64,000 nucleotides of DNA, from assembly GCA_963772065.1 (NCBI GenBank), contig CAVYVZ010000005.1, positions 124,001-188,000 on the forward strand. Direction: 5' to 3'. Source of the stretch: CAVYVZ01 sp963772065 (GTDB lineage Bacteria > Acidobacteriota > Vicinamibacteria > Vicinamibacterales > UBA2999). The notes under the pieces are model-generated. The model ran no database searches. It saw only the letters and a list, made by a program, of their open reading frames with translations, and was not told where the DNA came from. Position numbers and translations under genes: made by a program. Of the stretch, positions 9,861 through 19,002 are shown piece after piece; the stretch's first letter is position 1, and every line of letters begins with the position of its first letter.

Positions 9861-9895
9861 GTTCAAGAAATGAACGCGTTGTTCACGAATTGAAC
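9861..9895. promoter_or_regulatory. Two tandem palindromes GTTCA-N5-TGAAC (candidate operator)
   Basis: The sites are GTTCAAGAAATGAAC at 9861-9875 and GTTCACGAATTGAAC at 9881-9895. All four half-sites are exact and begin every 10 bases, so the two palindromes are centred 20 bases apart, about two helical turns. They lie 90-124 bases upstream of the winged-helix regulator that heads the exporter operon, in a non-coding gap. This geometry suits two dimers binding the same DNA face, and autoregulation by the adjacent regulator is the natural inference. Confidence 0.6.
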
Positions 9896-10026
9896 GCAGA
9901 GATTGTCTTGGATTTCAGCGGATCTGTCAACGGTAACAGGCAGAAAATCAGCATAAACAGGCCACTTGGCCGCCGAGGCAGACTGGCCGGCTGGCAACGA
10001 CGCGCAGTCGCGTGAACAGGCGCCCC

Positions 10027-11257
10027 TTATAACGACGGGCTTGTCGGGACCGGGCCCAGGAGATCGATCTCGGCGAACGCGTTGATGTCGACCGGCGTGA
10101 AGGGAGCCGCGCGCATCGAACGGTACGCCGCGCGCGCAGCGTACAGATGCGGCCCGAGAAGGTCGTCATCCGAGTACAGCGCCACCGTGGGCGTACCCAT
10201 CATCGGCGCCAGCCAGGCGACGCTGCCGCAGGTGCCGACGAGGCGCTCCGCGCGCCGTATCACCTCGGTCTGGACGGCAAGGTTGTTCGCGGGCGTCAGC
10301 CACTCGGCCGCGCTGACGACGTTCGACATGCCGCGAAAACGATAGTCCTCGTGTTCGTCGAGCGACATCGCGATGTCCAGCGTGACCACCGGCCCTCTCG
10401 CCGCAAGCCGTTCGATGAGCGCCCGCAGGATCCGGCGGTTCTCGGGCGTGTCCGGCAGGGCCTTACCGGTATACAGCTTCACCGCGGTGAAACGCTCCGG
10501 CAGATGTGGAATCGTGATCGCGGCCGGCCGCACGCTGTCATAGGAGAGATAGTGCTGGACATATTCGAGCGATTCGTTGCCGAGCCAGAACTGCCGAAGC
10601 AGCCGGAACATCACCGACGGGTGACAGACGGCCGCGGACGCAAGATCGCGCTGCGCACGCACGCGCGCGAGGATGCTCTCGTCGAACGCGGAAATCGCCT
10701 GCTGCTTCTGGTCTCCGGCCCCGTAGCGCGCGGCGTTCAGCGACGCGAACTCGTCCGGCGTGAACAGCTCCAGGAGCTCCACATAGCGATTCGAGATTTC
10801 CTGATACCAGCCGGCCACCCCTCCGCGCGAGACGACCACCAGTCGGGCCGGATCGATCCGATAGCGGTCGCAGAACCATCGAAGGAACGGGATCCAGTAA
10901 AGCACCTCGTACCCAACCTCGGACAGCCATGGGCCGACGATGATGGGCCCGGAACCATGCGCCGCCCGGCGCAGCTGCGCCGTTCGCTTCGATTTGCCGC
11001 TGCAGTCGAGACCAGACCTGCTGGTTCAGGCGGCGAACGGATCGTGCCGTGCGCACGCTCGCTCGATGACTGCCACGGGCCGCATCCCGGCTGGTCACGA
11101 ATCCATGCCGCACGATCGCTCTGGCATTCTTCCCCGTCTCGGATGCCGCTTTCGCTCCGCGCCGCGTCCGGCGCTGCAGCTGGCGATACAGCTTGGCAGC
11201 GCGATTCACCACCACGAGCGAAAGGTTGCGAATCGCCAGCGAAAAATTCTTCGCCAC
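10027..11257 (-). CDS. Glycosyltransferase-like protein of unknown specificity, one frame shift
   Basis: About 409 residues after removing one base near 10957. The first ~95 residues are basic and helical (VVVNRAAKLYRQLQRRTRRG). The conserved part opens with GPIIVGPWLSEVGYEVLYW and continues PARLVVVSRGGVAGWY. It ends with ERLVGTCGSVAWLAPMMGTP, then TVALYSDDDLLGPH, resembling the donor-binding half of GT-B folds such as GT9, where a G-S/T-G loop precedes the nucleotide site. No family name can be assigned with certainty. It is 6 bases downstream of a methyltransferase gene and on the same strand as the exporter. Role in glycan synthesis is inferred from position. Confidence 0.6.
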
Positions 11258-11263
11258 GTCGCC

Positions 11264-12788
11264 TCAGCGGGCCACGAGCCGCAGCTGTCCCCGCTCGTCG
11301 AACTCGGCCACGCCGTTCGCGACAGCCTGCTCGACCACCTGTGTCCATTCGCCGGCGAGACGCGAGCGCACGCTTTCGTCCGCGCCCAGGACCGCGTACT
11401 CGAACGCCCGGCGATACGCGTCCACGCGCGACTCGCGTTCCTCGTCGGTGAGCGGGATGAACTTCGCTGCGCCGTAGGTGGCGAGGCAGAACTGCGTCTC
11501 GTTCTGCTGATGTTTCTGAAACACGGGCTGGAAGCCGTTGGCTTCGAGCGACCGCGCCAGCGACGCCGGATCGAACGCCTGCATGTGCAGCGGATTCAAC
11601 GTCGCGAGCATCGACTGCTTTCCCTCCAGGAACTCCGCGTCGTCCGGTTCATTGTGGAGGTACAGGGATCCGCCCGGCTTCAGCTTGGCGCGCAGCTCGT
11701 TGAAAAAGGCTGCTGGGCGCAACACATGCGTGAACATGTGGTTGCAGATGATCAAATCGAACGGCCCGTCGAACGGGATCGTGAAGCGATCGAAGTCGAT
11801 GAGGTCGGAGGTGTCGATCCCGTACACCTCGCGGAGCAGGAACTGCTGGCTTTCCCAGATCGGCATCGCATGGACCTGCGCTCCCCACGCCCGGCGGAGC
11901 CCGTCCAGAATGGATCCGGCCCTGGAACGCACTTCGAGCACCCGCCACCCGCGAGGCGAGAGCAGGGAGCCGATCACGTCCGTGTGGACGCTGTTCTCGA
12001 AGCGATCGCGCAGCAGCGGCGCCAGGTATTCGCTCTTGCGCAGGCCCAGGTGGTCGGAGACGAAGACGCCGCGCGCGGCAAGCCGGCGGAGCTCATCGCG
12101 ATCGGCATCGATGAGCGGCTCGGGGTTCAGCACGCGGTTCGTGATTTTCCCGGTATATTCCGCGTTTCGACGTGACCTCACCGAAATGTTCGAGCAGGAA
12201 CTGGTATCGATCGCCGACCGGACGACGTGAAGCGTAGAGCACGCCGCAGGCATGGCAGACGGCGTAGTCGTATCGCACGGACGAGGCGTCCGGCGCCTTT
12301 TCCAGCAGGATGAACTTGTTCCAGGGGCAGACAACGGTGCGCCGTTCGTGCCCGCAGACCGGGCACGAGTCGAGCGTCTGCCACTGCACGCTCTCCGGAT
12401 CAGGACCGCCGCCGGCGCCTATCGCCGACCAGGGCGGCTGTTCTCCGGTGGGTGCCTCGACGGGAATCGAGCGGCCCGACAGCCGGACGTCTTCCGCGGC
12501 GTGTGACGCGTCCACGGCGCGCGCGAGGCGTCCCAGCTGATGGTGGTACTGGAGCATGCGGTCGTGCAACTCGCGGCGAAGGGCGCCCAATTCATCGCGC
12601 AGCGCCTGAAGGTCTTCATCGAGACTGCCGACCGTCTGCCGGAGCGCATCGGTCTTCTTCAGGACCTCCCGCCCAACCTTCACACCGCGCCGGCTTTCTT
12701 CGGACAGACGGTCGAGTCGCGGAACGCCGCCCGTGAGGAGCTGCAGCGAGCGTTTCGGAAACTGTAGAAGGCGGTTCACTATGGACAT
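11264..12788 (-). CDS. SAM-dependent methyltransferase with coiled coil and zinc ribbon, one frame shift
   Basis: About 507 residues after removing one base near 12168. Residues ~25-100 predict a coiled coil (heptads in LSEESRRGVKVGREVLKKTD and following). Residues ~150-195 hold two Cys pairs (SCPVCGHERR and CHACGVLY), a zinc ribbon common in glycan-cluster methyltransferases. The catalytic domain has WRVLEVRSRAGSILDGLRRA (unusual motif I), FDLIICNHMFTHV and LKPGGSLYLHNEP. The coiled coil recalls chain-length or polymer-capping proteins such as WbdD, where a coiled coil acts as a ruler. That parallel is an inference; no kinase domain is present. Confidence 0.75.
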
Positions 12789-12793
12789 GTTCT

Positions 12794-13276
12794 CTACCGG
12801 CTGCGCGCTTTTACCGCGGCGCGCGTTTCGCGATCGATCTCGCGCCGACGAATGGTCTCGCGCTTATCGTGGGCCTGCTTGCCCTTGACGAGCGCCAATG
12901 CCACCTTGACGCGGCCGTTCTTGAAATACATCTGCAGCGGCACGAGCGTGAGCCCTTTCTGATTCACCTGGCCGGCCAGCTTCTGAATCTCATGGCGGTG
13001 CAGGAGAATTTTCCGCTGCCGGCGTTCATCGTGATGGGCGTATCCCGTGTGGCTGTACGGGCTGATGTGCACGTTCATCAGCCACACCTCTCCCCTGTCG
13101 AGGCGCGCGAAGCTGTCCCGTAGATTCACACGTCCTTCCCGGATCGCTTTGACTTCTGTGCCGAGCAGCGCGAGACCAGCCTCCCACGTGTCGAGCACGT
13201 GGTAATCGTGGAAGGCCTTGCGGTTGTCGGCAATGACCCGCTGTGCTTTTTCGCGGTCGCTCCGCTCGGCGGTCAT
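12794..13276 (-). CDS. smpB: SsrA-binding protein SmpB
   Basis: 160 residues, the usual SmpB length. It shows the conserved order NRKAFHDYHVLDTWEAGLAL, GTEVKAIREGRVNLRDSF, HISPYSHTGYAHHDE, RQRKILLHRHEI and LVPLQMYFKNGRVKVALAL. It ends in the basic C-terminal tail (KRETIRRREIDRETRAAVK) that enters the ribosomal A-site path. SmpB delivers tmRNA to stalled ribosomes for trans-translation. No tmRNA gene is visible beside it. It sits between glycan genes, 5 bases after the methyltransferase gene ends on the same strand, so co-transcription with them is possible but functionally incidental. Confidence 0.97.
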   Translation of the reverse strand: MTAERSDREKAQRVIADNRKAFHDYHVLDTWEAGLALLGTEVKAIREGRVNLRDSFARLDRGEVWLMNVHISPYSHTGYAHHDERRQRKILLHRHEIQKLAGQVNQKGLTLVPLQMYFKNGRVKVALALVKGKQAHDKRETIRRREIDRETRAAVKARSR

Positions 13277-13352
13277 CGGCGACGAATCGTACCATGTAGC
13301 TTCGAGGTCGTCGCCGGCGCCGTACGGAGATCGATCTCTTGGCAGTCAACCC

Positions 13353-13381
13353 TTGACAGCTCAGGGACATCCAGCGAGGAT
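13353..13381 (+). promoter_or_regulatory. Candidate sigma-70 promoter for the glycan operon at 13404
   Basis: An exact -35 hexamer TTGACA (13353-13358) is followed after 17 bases by GAGGAT (13376-13381), a weak -10. It lies 23 bases before the ATG of the GT2 gene in the 127-base gap between the divergent smpB and GT2 genes. The -35 and spacing are ideal and the -10 is poor, so this is a moderate call. Confidence 0.4.
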
Positions 13382-13403
13382 CAAGGTCGCGTTCCGAACC
13401 AGA

Positions 13404-14435
13404 ATGTCCGTCGTCAGCAACCCGTTTGGCGGTTCCGAGGTCCGTGTGTCCGCAGGCGGACGGCCCCTGGTCTCGGTCGTGCTTCCGCTCTATGACGAGG
13501 CGGCAACCCTGCCGGAGCTCATCCATCGTCTGGGCGGCGTCGCCGATGATTTGCGCGCGCGATACGCGTTCGAGTTCGTGTGCGTCGATGATGGGAGTGA
13601 AGACGATACGGTTGCCGTCGCCGAGCGGCTCGCGGCAACCGACTCGCGTGTGGTCATTGTTCCCCTGCGCCGCAATTACGGACAGACGGCGGCCCTGCAG
13701 GCCGGCTTCGAGCGGGCGCGAGGCGCCATCATCATTTCGATGGATGCCGACCTGCAGCATTTCCCGGAGGACATCCCGCCGTTCCTCACCAAGATCTCCG
13801 AGGGTTATGACGTCGTCTGCGGATGGCGTGCGGAGCGCCACGAAGGGATCCGCCGCCGCTGGCCCTCGGCGGCCGCCAACTGGTTGATCCGAAAGCTGAC
13901 CGGCACGACGATTCACGACATCGGCACGACCTTCCGCGCGTATCAGGGTGACTTCGCCCGTCAGCTCCAGCTGCTGGGCGAACATCACCGATTCATTCCC
14001 GTGCTTGCCCGCAACCTTGGCGCGCGGCTGACGGAAGTACAGATACGGAACATCGAGCGGCCCATGGGCTCGTCGAGCTACGGTCTGTCGCGAACGTTCA
14101 ACGTTCTGCTGGACATTGCTTTTCTCGTTTTCTACACGAAGTACATCGATCGGCCGATCCGCGTTTTCGGCCGGCTTGCGCTCGCCACCCTCGCCGCCGC
14201 CGCGGTCATCATCGGCGTGCTCGGCACGATCAGCCTCGTCTACGACGTGCCCGTTGTGCGCGAGCGCAGCGGCTGGTTCCTCCTTGCGCTCGTGCTTGGC
14301 GTGAGCGGCGTGCAGTTTCTGCTCTTTGGCCTGATCTCAGAGGTCATTGTGCGGATGTACTACTTCCCGGGGCAGGCCAAGCCATACCTGGTGCGGAAGG
14401 CGTCGAGCGCAGTTTCCGCGGACGCGCACCGGTAA
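13404..14435 (+). CDS. GT2 glycosyltransferase (polyprenyl-phosphate sugar synthase type)
   Basis: 343 residues from the ATG at 13404 (MSVVSNPFGG). The frame is open further upstream, but that part lies over the smpB start and its composition does not look coding. GT-A motifs are SVVLPLYDEAATLPELI, FVCVDDGSEDDT, NYGQTAALQAGFERARG and the DXD site SMDADLQHFPEDIP. Two C-terminal transmembrane segments (~250-275 and ~290-315) match the ArnC/GtrB/DPM1 class, which transfers a sugar from a nucleotide donor to undecaprenyl phosphate. The asparagine-synthase homologue begins 10 bases downstream, so they form an operon. Confidence 0.88.
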   Translation: MSVVSNPFGGSEVRVSAGGRPLVSVVLPLYDEAATLPELIHRLGGVADDLRARYAFEFVCVDDGSEDDTVAVAERLAATDSRVVIVPLRRNYGQTAALQAGFERARGAIIISMDADLQHFPEDIPPFLTKISEGYDVVCGWRAERHEGIRRRWPSAAANWLIRKLTGTTIHDIGTTFRAYQGDFARQLQLLGEHHRFIPVLARNLGARLTEVQIRNIERPMGSSSYGLSRTFNVLLDIAFLVFYTKYIDRPIRVFGRLALATLAAAAVIIGVLGTISLVYDVPVVRERSGWFLLALVLGVSGVQFLLFGLISEVIVRMYYFPGQAKPYLVRKASSAVSADAHR

Positions 14436-14444
14436 GGCAACGGG

Positions 14445-16385
14445 ATGTGCGGCATCTTCGGGTACATCGGCCGCGATCTCCCGCCGGTGCGCGACCTCGC
14501 GCGCGTCACCAACCTTCTGGCGCATCGTGGCCCCGACGGCGGCGCCTGCTGGCACGAGCCCGGCGTCTTCCTCGGGCACCGCCGCTTGTCGATTATCGAC
14601 CTCAACACCGGTGCGCAGCCGATGTTCAGCAGCGACGGCCGTTACGTGATTACGTTCAACGGCGAAATCTACAACTATCCCGAGCTGCGTGAGGACTTGC
14701 GCGCCGACGGCGCGGAGTTCAGGACTGCGTCGGATACGGAAGTCATCCTCGCCGGATACGCGCGCTGGGGCGTCGGCGTGGCCGAAAAGCTGGAGGGGAT
14801 GTTCGCCTTCGCGGTGTACGACCGGCTGAAGCGGACAACATTTCTCGCGCGCGATCGTTTCGGGGAAAAGCCGCTTCTGCTGGCGGAGCCTGATGGCGCC
14901 CTGGTATTTGCGTCGGAGCTAGCGCCTCTGGCGGCACTCCGCGTCGGCGGCCGCGAGATTGATCGCGAGGCGCTCGGCGCGTATCTCTGCCTGAACTACG
15001 TGCCGGGCACGCGGACCATGCTACGCGGCGTGAGCCGCATCGCGCCCGCGGAGTGGCGGCTGTACGGCCCGGACGGTTTGCGACGGCGCGCGCGGTACTG
15101 GTCGCCGCACGCGGCGCCGAGGGAGACACGCGCTACGACTGGTGACCTTCTCGACGAGCTGCAGGAGCGAATCGATCGCGCCGTCCGATTCACCCTGCGC
15201 AGCGATGTGCCGGTCGGGTTGTTTCTCTCGGGCGGCGTCGACTCATCGTGCGTCGCGGAAAGCGCTGGGAGGCTTGGCCGCCTCGAGCACGCCTTCTGCA
15301 TCGATATCAGCGCCTCGCCGAGTTTCTCTGAGTGGAACGCCGCTTCCCGTGTGGCGAACCGCATCGGCGTGCCGTCGACGCGCGTGGCGCTCGATCCGTC
15401 CGTTCTGGGTGAGTTCATAGAGGTAACACGCCATCTGGACGACCCCTTGGCGGATTCATCGGCCATGGCCGTATGGACCGTCGCGCGCGCGGCCGGACGT
15501 CACGTCAAGGTCGTGCTGAGTGGCGACGGCGGCGATGAGCTTTTCGGCGGCTACCTGACGTACGCCGCCTCGATGTGGCATCGGAGGCTTCGCCCGTGGC
15601 TTCCAGTCGGCGCGTGGAACGCATTGTCTCGGGCGTCGAGCCACGTCGGCGTCAACGACCGCGAGAAGGTGAGCCGCAGCTACAAGCTCCATCGCTTTCT
15701 TCGAGCGATGCCCCTGCCCACGCGTGAAGCGCACTTCACCTGGAACGGCACGTGGTTACCGGCCCAGGCCGCGGCGCTGGCGGCCGACGAGGGACTTCGA
15801 GACGCGGCCCGCCGTGCGCTGCGCGACTTGGTGCCCCATTCCGTTCGCGACGTGACAATCCACGACCTCCAGGTCGCGGACGTCCACGAGTACCTCACCA
15901 ACGACATCCTCGCGAAGGTGGATCGCGCGACGATGGCGCACGGGCTCGAAAGCCGGGCGCCACTGCTCAACACCGCCGTCGCGGAATTCGCGCTCAGCCT
16001 GCCGCTCCATCGACGCGTGAAGAGAACAGTCACCAAGGTCCTGCTTCGCGAGCTCTGTGCCCGTCACTATGGCCGCGCACATGCGTACGCGCCGAAGCAG
16101 GGATTCAGCATTCCCGTGCACACGTGGCTGCGGCACGAGGGTCGCTCGCTGATGTCGAGCCTGCTGGCGCGTGAGCGTGTCGAGGCGATCGGGTTGCTCG
16201 ACGCCGCAGCCGTGTCGAGGGCCGTCCACGAGCACCTGTCGGGTGCCGCGCTCGGGTGGGAGCTCTGGGGACTGATGGTGCTCGTCACTTGGTTCGAGGA
16301 GCGCGTCATTCGACCGCCTGACTACCGCGACCTGGCGGAGGTTCCGCCGATGTTGTCGCCGGTGACGATTCCGGTGCATGGCTGA
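14445..16385 (+). CDS. asnB: Asparagine synthase (glutamine-hydrolysing) homologue
   Basis: 646 residues. The mature N-terminus MCGIFGYIG supplies Cys2, the glutaminase nucleophile. LAHRGPDGG and NGEIYNYPELR complete the class II amidotransferase domain (1-~200). The synthetase half has the pyrophosphate loop LFLSGGVDSSC at ~260 and VVLSGDGGDELFGGY at ~360, both complete, so the enzyme should be active. AsnB makes asparagine from aspartate, ATP and glutamine. Copies inside polysaccharide clusters, as here between GT2 and methyltransferase genes, often amidate sugar carboxyls or similar groups instead. Which applies here is not decidable from sequence. It overlaps the next gene by 8 bases. Confidence 0.92.
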   Translation: MCGIFGYIGRDLPPVRDLARVTNLLAHRGPDGGACWHEPGVFLGHRRLSIIDLNTGAQPMFSSDGRYVITFNGEIYNYPELREDLRADGAEFRTASDTEVILAGYARWGVGVAEKLEGMFAFAVYDRLKRTTFLARDRFGEKPLLLAEPDGALVFASELAPLAALRVGGREIDREALGAYLCLNYVPGTRTMLRGVSRIAPAEWRLYGPDGLRRRARYWSPHAAPRETRATTGDLLDELQERIDRAVRFTLRSDVPVGLFLSGGVDSSCVAESAGRLGRLEHAFCIDISASPSFSEWNAASRVANRIGVPSTRVALDPSVLGEFIEVTRHLDDPLADSSAMAVWTVARAAGRHVKVVLSGDGGDELFGGYLTYAASMWHRRLRPWLPVGAWNALSRASSHVGVNDREKVSRSYKLHRFLRAMPLPTREAHFTWNGTWLPAQAAALAADEGLRDAARRALRDLVPHSVRDVTIHDLQVADVHEYLTNDILAKVDRATMAHGLESRAPLLNTAVAEFALSLPLHRRVKRTVTKVLLRELCARHYGRAHAYAPKQGFSIPVHTWLRHEGRSLMSSLLARERVEAIGLLDAAAVSRAVHEHLSGAALGWELWGLMVLVTWFEERVIRPPDYRDLAEVPPMLSPVTIPVHG

Positions 16386-17292
16386 TCTGACGTTCCTGGA
16401 GAAGCGTCAGCGTTCATCCGCGTTGCGCACCGCCTGTGAGGTGTGCGGGGCGCCGGGCACACCGTGGCTCGAAAAGCGAGGCCGCAGGCTCGTCCGATGC
16501 TCCGCCTGCGGGTTCACGTGGGTTCGCGAAGGCCTGCTTCACACCTCCCGTGACGTGTCGATCTACGAAGACGACGAGCTGAACCTGTACGCGCAGGACC
16601 TCGACTACTACCGGGACGCCAGCGCCATCGACGCCGCACGGACGAAGCTCGAATGGGTGGCCCGGTTCATACCGGCAGGCGGACACGTGTTGGACGTCGG
16701 CGCGAACGTCGGCATCTTCGTGCGACAGGCGATGGACCGGTTCCACGCAATCGGCATCGATCCAAACACCGCAACGGTCGCGTGGGCCAGACGGAACCTT
16801 GGCGCCGCAGTCGAGGTCGGGTCGATCTTCGCAGAGATCCCTGCCTACGTCGGCCGATTCCATGCAGTGACGATGTTCGATGTCATCGAGCACCTCGAGG
16901 ATCCAGCGGCCGCGGTCCGGCAGTGTCGGCGGTATCTCGCGCCCGGTGGCAGGCTGTTCGTGACCACGCCAGATATGGGCAGTGGCGGCGCACGACTGCT
17001 CGGGCGTGGCTGGTACTACGTCGACCTCGATCAGCACATCTCGATGTTCTCGACAGCGAATCTCACACGGCTCCTCGGCTCACAAGGATTGCAGGTGATC
17101 GACCGGCGCTCGTTCGGGCGGCGCTACCGCTTCTCCTACATCGAGCGCCGGCTGAAGGACCTCAGTCATCAGAATGGCTTTTTGCGCCTTGCCCACGCGC
17201 TCGCCTTGCCTCTGCGCCTTGCTCCCGACCGACATCTCGCCATCAATCTGGGTGATGTCGTCGGACTCGTCGCCGAGGTACGTGAGGTGTAG
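16378..17292 (+). CDS. Zinc-ribbon class I SAM-dependent methyltransferase
   Basis: 304 residues. An N-terminal zinc ribbon (CEVCGAPGTPWL and CSACGFTWVR) precedes the methyltransferase core: GGHVLDVGANVGIFVRQAMD (motif I), AIGIDPNTATVAWAR, FHAVTMFDVIEHLEDP (motif II) and LAPGGRLFVTTPDMGSG (motif III). This arrangement is common in genes for nucleotide-sugar or lipid-linked sugar methylation. The start codon lies inside the end of asnB, indicating coupled translation. It faces the next gene tail to tail with a 4-base gap, so it is the last gene of the short rightward operon. Confidence 0.86.
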   Translation: MADLTFLEKRQRSSALRTACEVCGAPGTPWLEKRGRRLVRCSACGFTWVREGLLHTSRDVSIYEDDELNLYAQDLDYYRDASAIDAARTKLEWVARFIPAGGHVLDVGANVGIFVRQAMDRFHAIGIDPNTATVAWARRNLGAAVEVGSIFAEIPAYVGRFHAVTMFDVIEHLEDPAAAVRQCRRYLAPGGRLFVTTPDMGSGGARLLGRGWYYVDLDQHISMFSTANLTRLLGSQGLQVIDRRSFGRRYRFSYIERRLKDLSHQNGFLRLAHALALPLRLAPDRHLAINLGDVVGLVAEVREV

Positions 17293-17296
17293 CTCT

Positions 17297-18310
17297 CTAC
17301 GGGAGCATCCCGAACCCGCGCCAGCTATTTCCGCCACGCATGCTAATCGTGATATCGACGAGTCCCGCGGCGTCGAACCACTCGGCAAAGTCGGCGCGCG
17401 GGATGTACTCGGCGATCGTCGGGACCGCGTGGTCGAACACGATGATCGCCAGCGTCGCATAGTCGAACTGCGCGAGAAACGCCAGGTAGTCGAAATAAAA
17501 CAGCCGCCTGCGCAACCAGGCGAGCGCCGGTCGCCGCGAGATGGGGGCGTACACGCCCTTCACGACGGCGTTCAGGGGAAGTGCCAGGGCATAGGAGGCT
17601 GCCAGCAGGACACGCCGCGGCAGACGGCTCGTCAACCTGCGGATCGGATTGATGCCGTACACAATCCAGCCATTGTTCTCTCGCCCGTAGACCCATGCGC
17701 TGACGCTGCCACCCTGCACCACCTTCGACACGAGATGCAGGAAGGCGCCGCGTGGATCGGCGGTGTGATGCAGCACGGCGACGCTGAATCCGTAGTCGAT
17801 ACCTCGCGCCAGCGGCAGCGCCAGGATGTCAGCCTGAATGACGACCACGTTCGGCAGGTGTCGAGTGTTCTCGAAGACAAGGTCTACGGAAGCGCTCAGG
17901 TCGACGGCGACGACAAGCTTCGCGCCAAAATGCGCCGACAAGGCCGTGAACCGCCCCAGCCCGCAGCCGGCATCAAGGACCACCTTCTCCCGAAACCAGG
18001 CGGGCTGCACCGGATGAATGAAGTCGAGCAGGACCTCCGGGGCGCTGAAGCGTGGATCCTTGAGGATCCGACTGGCCTGCTGCCATTGCCATCCAAAAGC
18101 GTCCACGGTCTCAACGACGTCGGCGGCGAGCGCCTTTGGCATCATCCGGGGAATGCCACGTCGGATCGGGTAGGCCGCGGCGCAGCCTCCGCAGCGCAGT
18201 TCGCTCTCCATGACGTGGCCGTCGGGATCGCTGATCGCCGCCCCGAGCGTCACGCGTCCGTCGCAGGTGGGACACCGAAGGAGATCGAGGACAAGCGGAT
18301 CCGCGCGCAT
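17297..18310 (-). CDS. SAM-dependent methyltransferase with Trm112-like zinc domain
   Basis: 337 residues from the ATG at 18310. The first 60 residues are a Trm112/Rubredoxin-like zinc domain (LLRCPTCDGRV and LRCGGCAAAYPIRRGIPRM). The catalytic part has EKVVLDAGCGLGRFTALSA (motif I), VVAVDLSASVDLV, GIDYGFSVAVLHHTADPRGA (motif II) and VVQGGSVSAWVYG. The frame is open for 57 residues upstream, but this lies over the neighbouring gene and is rejected. It is the downstream partner of another methyltransferase (18321-19002) with a 10-base gap. The acceptor is unknown and a glycan context is inferred. Confidence 0.84.
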   Translation of the reverse strand: MRADPLVLDLLRCPTCDGRVTLGAAISDPDGHVMESELRCGGCAAAYPIRRGIPRMMPKALAADVVETVDAFGWQWQQASRILKDPRFSAPEVLLDFIHPVQPAWFREKVVLDAGCGLGRFTALSAHFGAKLVVAVDLSASVDLVFENTRHLPNVVVIQADILALPLARGIDYGFSVAVLHHTADPRGAFLHLVSKVVQGGSVSAWVYGRENNGWIVYGINPIRRLTSRLPRRVLLAASYALALPLNAVVKGVYAPISRRPALAWLRRRLFYFDYLAFLAQFDYATLAIIVFDHAVPTIAEYIPRADFAEWFDAAGLVDITISMRGGNSWRGFGMLP

Positions 18311-18320
18311 GGTGCGACGG

Positions 18321-19002
18321 CTACTTGCGGGCGAGCACCGCGAGATTGAGCATGAACGGCCCGAGGGTTCGGCCGTATGAATCGAGGGTTCGAAGCAGCG
18401 GCCGGATCGCCGGGATGATCGGCGGCACGAGGTGGAATCCGCGCAGCTGCTCGATACGGGCGCCGGCACTGCGCAGCTCATCGCGCAGCTCGCTCCAGCG
18501 AAGCCAGTTTTCGTAGCCGTGAAACGGACGCAGGTTCAGGGCATTCGCCAACGTGATCGCAAAGTGCCATCGCTGATTCGGCAGGGTGACCGCGAGCAAT
18601 CCGCCACGCCGCGTCACCCGGTGAATCTCGCGAAGCGCGAGCCGTGGATCGGTCGTGTGCTCGATGCATTCGGAGGAGATCACGACGGCGAAGCTGTCGG
18701 ATGCCAGCGGCAGATGGCACGCGTCTGCGGCAACAGGCCGCGTCGGACATCTCCGTCGCGTCTCGGCGAGGAGGCGCATGCCGATATCGAGTGAGGTGAC
18801 GCGAGCGCCGCGCGATGCCGCCCACTGACTGAACCAGCCGGTACCACACCCGACGTCGAGCACGGATTTGCCGGAGAGGTCGGTGCCCGCCAGCAGCTCA
18901 TCGAAGACGATCTCGAGCCGGCGCCGGGTATCGGTACTGATTGCTGAGCGCGTCGAAGTCGTCGGCGATTGTGTCGTAGAACCGCGCCTTCTGATCGGTC
19001 AT
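18321..19002 (-). CDS. Class I SAM-dependent methyltransferase (UbiE/Methyltransf_11 type), one frame shift
   Basis: About 226 residues after removing one base near 18933. It opens MTDQKARFYDTIADDFDAL, a typical UbiE-like start. After the shift come KSVLDVGCGTGWFSQWAASR (motif I), VTSLDIGMRLLAET, FAVVISSECIEHTTDPRLAL (motif II) and RRGGLLAVTLPNQRWH (motif III). The ATG overlaps the stop of the large membrane-protein gene as ATGA, which fixes the start and shows an operon. Probably modifies the glycan or a small-molecule precursor; it is not certain to be a quinone methyltransferase, since no quinone genes are near. Confidence 0.82.

Noticed and set aside
12700..13400. tmRNA gene next to smpB
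   Set aside because: No tmRNA-like ends or tag peptide reading frame were found in the flanking bases.
13218..13403. N-terminal extension of the GT2 gene at 13404
   Set aside because: The extension overlaps the divergent smpB start and a TTGACA promoter element, and its residues do not resemble a leader or domain.
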